DNA of 64,000 bases from Simmondsia chinensis (lineage: Eukaryota > Streptophyta > Magnoliopsida > Caryophyllales > Simmondsiaceae): NCBI GenBank assembly GCA_018398585.1, contig JAGTTD010000012.1, positions 24,003,036-24,067,035 on the forward strand. Direction: 5' to 3'. The notes beneath the pieces are model-generated. The model saw only the letters and a program-made list of their open reading frames with translations. It was not told where the DNA came from and ran no database searches. Position 1 is the first letter of the stretch. Each line of letters begins with the position of its first letter. Positions 56,281-64,000 of the stretch are shown here, one piece after another. The translations under genes and the position numbers were made by a program.

Positions 56281-58699
56281 AGCTTTGCTCCCACTTTATA
56301 TTTTAAATTAGTGGACTTTTCGTTTATTTTCAGAGAAGAAAACAAACCTGGACTCCATCAAACCACATTTGATATGCGTTATCATGACATAACTAATCTA
56401 TATGTTATTCCCCAACAGCGGGGTCACTTTGAGTTATCAATATGAGTGAGAGTTAGTCTTGGTTGATTTTTTTTTTTTAATTAACTTTTACTAAGCATAA
56501 TTGACTCATCGTTCTTCCCTTAGAGTCTAAAATAATATTACAGAGCTCCTTGGGGAGCCTTGGGGAGGCTAACATACTATCTTGGTCAAATATTTTATTT
56601 TACAACTTTGATATCCATACAAGTCCACATGATACTCCAAAGCGCCATGGTCGCACTTGTTTTCATATACTTCAATCTATCCTTAAGAAGTTTAACCCCG
56701 TACACCACAAAAAAACACCCCCCTCAAGAAGTAGCGCCCACTTACTTTACTGCTAGATTGGTAATGGAAGCCTAATGAGCATTCATCTATTAAACCTCCC
56801 TCCTACGTGATATTTTTTATTTCGTAGATTTTTCTTTTATTTTGATTATTACATAATCATTACTAAAGTCGCATTCTAAAATTTAATTAAAAGATACAAT
56901 CCAAATCACATTGTGTTCTAATAATTACCAACGAAGTTCAAATCATATTAGACGTTTTATGTAAAATTACACATTTTCTAAAAGAAGAATGATCAAAAAA
57001 TAAATAAATAAATAAAGCTAGGCACATATGAATTTTTGAGCACTGTATTTGCTAAGTTAAAAAGAAATATAATAGTATTAATAAATTCTTTTGGCATCAA
57101 ACAATAAAAAATACTATTTTTTTAAGCACTGCATGATGCAATATGAACCCCACTTGCTACCTTGCAAGTGGGAAATATAGAAAAAAAAAATGACTAAAAT
57201 ATCAAACTATTTCTAGGTCAATTTTTTTAGCATTATACTTACAAAAATGAAAGAAAAAGGGTATTCTATTAGCCAAAATAAATATTTTTAGCATTAAACT
57301 AGACATAAACTAATATTTTTGAACATTGTATAGTATCTAACACTTGCTTATAAGTTTGTATCCTCTGTTGTAATTTGGACAAAAAGAACAGTGATGTGCA
57401 AGTTTTGTTATGTGTCATATTTTTGTAAAAATCTAACGAATTTAGAAATTGCTAGTGTGTCACAAATTGTCGTAATATATATTTGCCGTAGCACTTTGGT
57501 ACAAAATTGTTGGATTCCATTAAAAATTTACCGGTATAGTGAAATAAGTTAGGAAAATTCAATAAAAATAGATACTAAAATCAAATTGGCTTTAAGGCAT
57601 GTAATGGACCACACTTTCCTTAGAATTTATTTGGTGCTTATCAAAATAGTATCGAAGATACAATGATGACCAAAACACAAAGAGAGAATGAGTGTAAAAA
57701 GGGTTGATTTCCAAAATGAAAGAAGTAGAGAATGATATGATTTTCACAAGTAATTTTTCAAGTGTTTTATACACATTTGGTAAGGGCTTTATATAGATTA
57801 GTAAGTGTCCTTTGGGAAGAGACACAACCCTTCAAAATAAGCCAAAAACGCTTTCCCATTGTCACAAAAAACACCCTATGTGTCGACAGACAACCCCAAT
57901 TTTTGGAACTGCAGTTTCTATAATATTATGCATCAAAGTACAGCTTCTATGTGTGAGTGTAAACTCATTGCATCCGGAGAGCATTTTGGTAATACTTATG
58001 CCGCCACATACCATGTTCAAGCAAAGGCACCCTAAATACACAACCGAGGCACTTTATTTTGAAATTATATCAACAAAATATCCTTATATATTATAAAAAT
58101 CATGTTCAATATTAGTATTTCTGAGAGAAAATACATTAAAATACGATAGAGGATACAAGCATATGACCAAGTGTTAGATACCATACAGTACTTTAAAAAA
58201 TTAGTTTATGTCCAGTCCAACGCTTAAAATATTCATTTTGGGTAGTACAATACCCTTGTATGCATATTTTATCACATTTGATATTTATCTCATATTGTAT
58301 ATGAACATATTTAGAGGTTGACTCTGATATCAATTGGATAATATTTCAAAATATTCTAGAAAATCAATAAATTTGTGCCATAAAAATTTTAAATTTAAGT
58401 AAACCTGGGACCTCTACTCTAATGTGTTCATGCATAACATAATAATATCAAATAAATAAGCATATGTAATAAATAGAAAAGCAACAAATAAAAGCAAGCA
58501 TGAAAAAGAAAAACCAAGAAAGTTTATCTAAAGAGAATAATGATATCAGAAACTCTTGAGGCTGCAAAACCTTCTTCGCCATCTCCTCTTAGCACATGGA
58601 GTGTGTACTCAATAAATATTCAACTTAGGAAAAATATAAAAAGAGAAATTCTTCCTTTTATTTTCTAAAAAGTAATTTTTTTTAGATTATTTACATTTT
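56281..58699. other. AT-rich stretch without recognisable gene
   Basis: Small frames at 56550-56775 and 57812-58096 show no family motif. No terminal repeats were identified. Confidence 0.45.
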
Positions 58700-59940
58700 A
58701 TTAATATTTTAAATAATAAACAACCTAAAAATAACTCAACTATATGTCAATATAAAAAAAAAATAACACAACTCTATTTTTTAACCAAAAAATAATTCAA
58801 CTCTAACTTTTCAACAAAAAAATAACCCAACTCTATTTTCTAATCCAAAAATAACCCAACTCTAACTTTTCTACCAAAAAATAACTCAACTCTAGCTTCT
58901 ATACCAAAAAATAACCAAACCCTAAAATTAATTTAGAAAAATACTAAATTGAGGGCTAAGCATGGCGTGTGGTAACAAATATTTTTTCTTCTATATATTT
59001 TTGGTTTGGCTTGATTTCTTTTCCCACCTAACCAAACCAAAAATATTTTTTGGTCAATTGAGTACAACCCCATAAAAAAGGCAACATCTCGGGACAAAGA
59101 ACAAGCAAAACAAGTGAGGAATACAACCAGAGAACTAGGGCTACAAATAAGCCAAGCCGAGCCGAGCCACAGCTTGCTCGGCTCGTTAAATAAATGAGAC
59201 GAGCTTGTTATCGGTATCATTTAATTAATTGAGCCGCATATCTGTGCTAGGCTCAACTCGTTTACTAAATAAGACCAGATCAGTATTGGTATCATTTAGG
59301 CTTTATTATTTGCTGAGCTGGCTCGTTGAGTTTTGCCGGCTTATTGCACTCATTTATCAAGCTCGTTAAGCTCATTTATTAGACTTGTTAAACTCATTTA
59401 TGATTATTGTTACACAAAAATAAATCATGTATGAAAATTGTAAATAAAAAACACATACAAGTAACTCAATAATGTAGACATACGAGCCAATAATTAAGCC
59501 GACTCATAAGCCCATAAACGAGCCCGTTCGTGAGCCTTCGAGCCGAGTCAGCGTTGGTTCGATTTGGCTCATTTAGCCGCCCTTAAACAAGTCCAGCATG
59601 CGCTCGAGTCAGCTTAGATGAAACAAAGACGAGCGCTTAACGAGCCGAGTCAAACCAGCTTGAGAGCTGGCTTCGCTCATTTGCAGCCCTATAGAGAACA
59701 AGCCAAACCAAAAATATGTAGAAGAAAAATATACCGTTGGAGAATCATAATTTAGTATTTTCTAAATCAAATCTTTGGAGTTGGATTATTTTTGGATTAA
59801 TTTTAAAAGTTGGTTATTTTTTGGTTGAAAAGTTAAAGTTGGGTTATTTTTTGATTAAAAAATAGAGTTGGGTTATTTTTGAGTATATTGACATATAATT
59901 GGGTTACTTTTAAATTAATTGTTGTATTTTAAACTTAATT
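58700..59940. mobile_element. Fold-back element with short tandem units and a central hAT insertion
   Basis: The left arm (about 58730-59015) and right arm (about 59700-59935) are inverted copies: left AAAAATAACCCAACTCTA units against right TAGAGTTGGGTTATTTTT units. Both arms also share TTTAGTATTTTTCTAAAT-like and CAAGCCAAACC/GGTTTGGCTTG segments. In each arm a unit of about 40 bp (AACCAAAAAATAACCCAACTC + TAACTTTTC) repeats several times. Outer limits are uncertain. Confidence 0.7.
59136..59691. mobile_element. 556-bp hAT-type MITE with 8-bp target duplication
   Basis: Termini TAGGGCTACAAAT and ATTTGCAGCCCTA are near-complements. Flanks CAGAGAAC (59128-59135) and TAGAGAAC (59692-59699) match at 7 of 8. 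The interior is dense in GAGCC/GGCTCG/GAGCTTG words. Size and word composition match the element at 46542-47084, so they are probably related families. Confidence 0.85.
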
Positions 59941-60146
59941 CTTAGGACTCCTATTTATAATAAGGTTTAAGGTTGAACAAACTTTTTATTTGCTAATGCG
60001 CGATCAACCCAAATACTAAAAATAAAATAAAATAAAACGAAACGAGTAATGCTATACGTCGCGAGAAAATGGGGCACGAAAATGCACCGGGTGACGTCAT
60101 CACAAGAAGGTTTAAATATTTATTTACCCAAGTGGACCATAGAGAG

Positions 60147-60214
60147 TGTTGTAGCTCAATTGGTGATAGGCGTGCCTAGCATTCGAGAGGACTAGGGTTT
60201 GAATCCCAGTCATG
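60147..60214 (+). ncRNA. tRNA-like sequence, probable SINE head
   Basis: An A-box-like TAGCTCAATTGG (60152-60163) and a B box GGGTTTGAATCCC (60195-60207) are spaced as in a tRNA. The acceptor ends do not pair convincingly and the anticodon arm is weak. Sequence after it (CATGCGATCTTCGTG) may be a SINE body. Confidence 0.45.
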
Positions 60215-61070
60215 CGATCTTCGTGTTGCTTTTTCTCATAGCGCAAAGCTTTGACTTTGTTTAATATTAAAAAACTTATTTATCTCGTGAAATTAATTTG
60301 GAGTTTTACTAAAAACCACTTATATTTTGCATGCAATTTCACAAAACCACCTAGCGCCGTAATTTTTCAAAGTCATACCTGAACTTTTCAAAAATTTTCA
60401 ATATCACACCTAATGCTGACACCATTACTTTTTCGTTAAAATAAATAAAAAATTACCAAACTACCCTCAATACAACTTTTTTTATTGTTTTTTAATGATT
60501 TAAAAAGTGACTTTATTAAGAAAGTAATTTCAGAAAATTTAAATTTACATTTAAAAAAATTTTAAAATATTTAACAAATTTTAATGGAGAAAATATTAAA
60601 AAGTTATAGACTATACTCCAAAGAATATTTTTGGAATTTAACTTTTTAATGGTAAAAGAAAAGTATTGAACACCCATATAGGAATTAATTTGGAGTTGTA
60701 CAATTAAGGAGAATAAATTTAGCATTATATATATAATTTATTTTTTAAAAGCTAACTATATTTTATGATATATTCTATATTTAAATTAGGGTAATTTATG
60801 TAAAATATTTTTGCACTTCGTCCAATATGTCTATTTAGATTTCTTTGCTTTTAATTCTATCAACTTAGTCCTTGTATAAATTAATAACATATATTTTAAT
60901 CGTTTTAATCACATTAGATGTACGACCCAAGTTAAACTCTCCCTCGAACCTAAATAAACTCACTCATGACCCGACCGTTAAAATATTTTTCTCCACCTTC
61001 TCATTAGTCTTATTGTAGGACCATGAGTAAAATTAGATTAATTAAAAATTAATTTAGCCTAATTAGTTTG
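60215..61070. repeat. AT-rich repeats, including a partial copy of the 19356 MITE family
   Basis: 60790-60890 (GTCTATTTAGATTTC..CTTTTAATTCTATCAACTTAGTCCTTGTA) resembles the TIR of the MITE at 19356-19742. 60301-60440 carries a generic block (ACCACTTATATTTTGCATGCAATTTCAC) with no further structure seen. Confidence 0.4.
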
Positions 61071-61077
61071 GTCTTGT

Positions 61078-61515
61078 AAGGGATGACAATGGGGCGGAGG
61101 GTACGGGGAGTGCCTCCTCCATATCCATACCCGCCACCCAAATCTATATCCATACCTACCCCATTACCCGCCACAGCTATGAAGTGGATACCCATACTCG
61201 CCCCGATAGGTACAAACTCATGCCCATACCCTCCCGATTACCCGTGAGTATCAATTACCTACCACATACTTGCCCTAATGTGGGTACGATCCATATCCGC
61301 CCGTATTAACTACTTAATACTATTTTAAAAATTCAATTATATTTTTTATAAAATTGATAAATAATTTTGGCAATTAAATTTAAGTAAGTATTTTTTTTTT
61401 AATTTGAAAGTTAATTAGATATGAGATGCAACGGGTATAAGGTGGGGTAGGGTGGGTACAACACTATACATGTACCCGCCCCATATCCATGGCGGGTACA
61501 CCAAACCCGTCCCTG
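61078..61515. mobile_element. Probable MITE beginning GGGATGACAATGGGGCGG
   Basis: The start GGGATGACAATGGGGCGG and internal words TACCCGCC / GGCGGGTAC in inverted order are typical of a common plant hAT-like MITE (family knowledge). The right end (GGCGGGTACACCAAACCCGTCCCTG) only loosely mirrors the left, so the boundary is tentative. Confidence 0.45.
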
Positions 61516-61545
61516 CTACCAGCCTTACTTATACTCATTCCCCCT

Positions 61546-61571
61546 CCCCCCCCCCCCCCCCCCCCCCCCCC
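61546..61571. repeat. Poly-C tract
   Basis: 26 consecutive C. Length may be unreliable in the assembly. Confidence 0.8.
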
Positions 61572-62100
61572 ACAAACAGAATTGATTTACAAATAGAAAC
61601 ATAAATTTTCTGTTATAATTGATTTACCAATAGAAGCAGAAATTTTCTTTTGTTGCAAATGGAAAATCTCATACACAGCTGACCCTTTTTGTAACAAAAA
61701 AAAAATCAGTCTATTGATATTGTATATAGCATTACCAATAGTACACTTGTGTTTGTTAGTAATGGTATTTTAATTGAAAATTTTTCATATTTTATGAGCT
61801 AAAAACGAATTTTCACTTCCCTCCAATATTATAAAAAATAAAAATTAATTTGTTAAAGACGCATAGATAATTCATTTATATTAATTTTTTTTGTCCTCTA
61901 AATACATTGCATAAACTTAAAATTGGCAAGAATTTAAAATTTTATGTTAATCCACAAAATTTTGGGTAAACAAATTCCCGCCAAAGTTCTAAATTTTGGG
62001 TAAAAAATTTCCCGCCAAAGTTCATTGACATTTTATTATTATAATACTTTAGTTAAAATAAATTTTTTTTGATAAAAAAATTAAAATAAAAACTTTTCCT
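61572..62100. other. Upstream flank of CACTA-like gene
   Basis: Contains two close copies of TTTTGGGTAAA(C/A)AAATT(T)CCCGCCAAAGTTC (61961-62022), which could be subterminal repeats of a CACTA element. No CACTA terminus was found. Confidence 0.35.
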
Positions 62101-62460
62101 TCCCTGCCCTAACCCCTGCGCTCTCTCCTCTTTGCTAGCCCTAACCCCTACGCGCTCTCTCTCTCTCCCCCCTTGCTCTCTCTATCTCTCGCTCGACTCC
62201 CTCGCAAGCGTCCAACTCTTCGCTTAGCCCTAACCCAGCATGCTCTTGTCTTCGCTCAGTCTCTCGATCGCTCTCTTCGCTCTCTCTCTTGCTCGTCTCT
62301 TCGTTTTGTGTCCCTGTTGCAGGTCTAGTAGAGAGAAAGGGATTGACACTGAAAGCTTGACTATGTTGCTAAGGTATCAATTTTGGGATTCATTGTTTGA
62401 AAGTATTATAAATCTCATCTTTAGGTCTTCACTCTTTCGTCTCATCGTTCTTTTGTTTTA
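62101..62460 (+). other. CT-rich leader and small frame before the CACTA domain
   Basis: Repeated CCCTAACCC..GCG/CTCTCTC words precede a possible acceptor CCTGTTGCAG (62313-62322). A 73-codon frame (62240-62461) is leucine/serine-rich with no known motif. The arrangement looks like a 5' UTR or first exon region of a transposon or host gene. Confidence 0.3.
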
Positions 62461-62879
62461 GGTACAAAATAGGGTTAGTTTGTAATAAAATAGGGTTAAT
62501 GTAAGATTCCTGTCAATTTATTGAAGATTGCATAGTTTAATGTAAGATTGCTATCAATTTGTTGAGGACTGAATAGTTTAATGTATGATTACCTAATGTG
62601 TTAATGTTTGGTGTAGTATTAGTTTTGATTTATGCTATAATGATTAGTTTGTTCAATTTTTGCTTGATTTTGAAGAAAATATGAACTATGCATATGGTGG
62701 TTTAAGATATTTCTTCTCGTAAATGTAGATTTCATTGAGTTCTTCTAGTGTATTAGATTAAATGTTTTATGCTTCATGATGACAAGTTGTGTTTTTGTCA
62801 TATTTTTTAGCTTTTAATTTGTTTTGATGGTTGTGCAGTGAATTTGACTTGTTGATTCAGATTATAGTTAGTAAAGTAC

Positions 62880-62990
62880 AAATTACATGGAATTTGAGTC
62901 TTGTAACAAATCTTGCACTGTTCCTATGGGTAATAACAGATTGCTATATGTAATTAATATAATTTTACTAATATTATGTCCTATTTTAAT
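62880..62990 (+). repeat. Partial upstream copy of the CACTA repeat unit
   Basis: GAATTTGAGT...CTTGCACTGTTCCTATGGGTAATAACAGATT...TATGTCCTATTTTAAT aligns with 63503-63597 at the end of the next unit. The stretch is therefore the tail of a third tandem copy. Confidence 0.6.
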
Positions 62991-63108
62991 ACAACAACAA
63001 CAACAAAAACAACAATCCCAGTGCCTCAAGGGCTCCCGTAAAAGCGGGGTCTGAGGAGGGTAGATGTGTGCAACCTTACCTCTTCAGGGTGTCAACCTAA
63101 AGAGAGGC
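62991..63108 (-). mobile_element. Au-SINE-like insert with 18-bp target duplication
   Basis: Starts with (CAA)n, then CCCAGTGCCTCAAGGGCTCCCG and ends CCTAAAGAGAGGC, i.e. a reversed Au-type 3' half. Flanks ATTATGTCCTATTTTAAT (62973-62990) and ATTATGTCCAATTTTAAT (63109-63126) differ by one base. Confidence 0.8.
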
Positions 63109-63126
63109 ATTATGTCCAATTTTAAT

Positions 63127-63558
63127 GATATTTGTATATTCTAAGTGTAGGATTTGTCCATATGGATGTATTAAAAACAAAGCTTGGGTGACAAGTTCAC
63201 GAGTTTCACCTAAATTTCGCGAGGGTGTGGAAGCATTTGTTACTAATGCCCTTGCTATTATGAGTCGGTACCTTGCCTATGTGAGACTTGCGCAAATCGA
63301 TATGAGTTAGACATAGATACAGTGAAATTGAACCTTACACTTAAAGGCATGGATGATAATTATGCACTTAGCAAGTGGTATCTCCATGGGGAGGTGGAGT
63401 ATCCCGAGCTAAATGATTTTGCTAGTGAGATGGATACTTATGATAAATTGTTAGATGATGGTATGGATGAAATTTTAGAAGATGCTTATGGATTACATAA
63501 TCCTAATTTGAGTGAATCATTATATCTTACACTATTCCTATGGTCAATAAGAGATTAA
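63127..63558 (+). pseudogene. CACTA transposase-associated domain, broken copy
   Basis: 63125-63310 reads SRVSPKFREGVEAFVTNALAIM, then loses the frame where the next copy has GVDESIPCPCKIC. 63322-63558 resumes VKLNLTLKGMDDNYALSKWYLHGEVEYPELNDFASEMD and stops at TAA. It matches the N-terminal domain of TNP2-type CACTA transposases. Confidence 0.75.
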
Positions 63559-63634
63559 TATATGTAATTTCAATAATATTTTGTCCTATTTTAACGATAT
63601 TTATACATTTTAAGTGTAGGATTTGTCCATATGG

Positions 63635-64000
63635 ATGGTTTTAAAACAAAGATTGGGTGAAAACTCACGAGTTTCACCTGAATTTCGAGATGGTGCGGAG
63701 GCTTTTGTTACTGATGCGCTTGCTATTATGGGTGTGGATGAGTCAATACCTTGCCCATGTAAGATTTGTGCAAATCGATATGAGTTGGACATAAATAGAG
63801 TGAAACTTCACCTTACACTTAAAGGCCTGGATGATAATTACGCACGTAGCAAGTGGTATCTCCATGGGGAGGTGGAGGATCCCGTGCTAAATGATTTTGC
63901 TAGTGAGATGGATACTTCTAATGAATTGTCAGATGATGGTATAAATGAAATGTTAGAGGATGCTTATGGATTGCATTCTTCTAATTTGAGTGAATCATCA
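63635..64000 (+). CDS. CACTA transposase-associated domain, intact copy, open at window end
   Basis: From ATG 63635 the frame runs to the last base with no stop (122 codons). It reads SRVSPEFRDGAEAFVTDALAIM, then IPCPCKICANRYELD, RVKLHLTLKGLDDNYARSKWYLHGEVEDP. Motifs are the W/SR.S..F..G...F, CPC..C.N and LHGE of the transposase-associated domain (about 75 residues) at the N-terminus of CACTA TNP2 proteins. The acidic segment after it (LNDFASEMD...LEDAYGL) is also usual. The catalytic domain would lie beyond the window. The repeat spacing is 468 bp. Confidence 0.8.
   Translation, partial: MVLKQRLGENSRVSPEFRDGAEAFVTDALAIMGVDESIPCPCKICANRYELDINRVKLHLTLKGLDDNYARSKWYLHGEVEDPVLNDFASEMDTSNELSDDGINEMLEDAYGLHSSNLSESS

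Noticed and set aside
57592..58096. Two small opposed frames (77 and 94 codons)
   Set aside because: No recognisable motif, AT-rich surroundings, no splice or promoter context.

Overview
The window is nuclear DNA from a flowering plant. It is AT-rich, has no prokaryote-style gene packing, contains one intron-rich plant gene with GT..AG introns, and is otherwise dominated by plant transposable elements (Copia, Gypsy/chromovirus, LINE/RTE, SINE, hAT, Mutator-like and CACTA). No species can be named from the sequence alone.

The only host gene I can reconstruct is a rhomboid intramembrane serine protease (RBL family), plus strand, ATG at 3211 to TAG at 42328-42330. Six coding exons (3211-3488, 18349-18509, 29501-29679, 35871-36045, 36202-36286, 42249-42327 plus stop) join in frame to a 319-residue protein. 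It has the WR motif, HxxxN, GASGA catalytic serine and AHIGG catalytic histidine. About 0.9 kb of coding sequence is spread over 39 kb because four of its five introns are packed with mobile elements.

Intron 1 (3489-18348) holds a 2.2-kb fold-back element full of short palindromes (5608-7818), a LINE tail, a minus-strand LTR, and a minus-strand Copia gag/protease split by a defective chromovirus-like element (10462-16484). Intron 2 (18510-29500) holds a Copia element with perfect target-site duplication (18848-29015) that contains a MULE-type MITE, an antisense Gypsy RT scrap and a nested LTR element (21306-27024). Intron 3 (29680-35870) holds a decayed minus-strand Copia. Intron 4 is 156 bp and clean. 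Intron 5 (36287-42248) holds a minus-strand Copia (36432-41930) with a LINE/SINE-tailed insert.

Downstream of the gene lie a CRM-like Gypsy element (43414-49141) carrying a hAT MITE, a decayed Copia (49488-54681), a Copia gag/protease scrap (about 54900-56280), a second fold-back element with a hAT MITE near its centre (about 58700-59940), two tRNA-like/SINE features, and at the right edge the start of a CACTA (En/Spm-type) transposase gene whose N-terminal transposase-associated domain is tandemly duplicated (about 62880-64000, open at the window end).

Apart from the rhomboid gene, the reading frames are element-derived and mostly broken. The most unusual structures are the element at 10462-16484, where gag and protease remnants plus a chromodomain tail survive but RT/RNase H/integrase are replaced by repetitive open reading frame and which contains a head-to-tail LTR-LTR junction; the hairpin-rich fold-back element in intron 1; and the tandem CACTA domain repeat.
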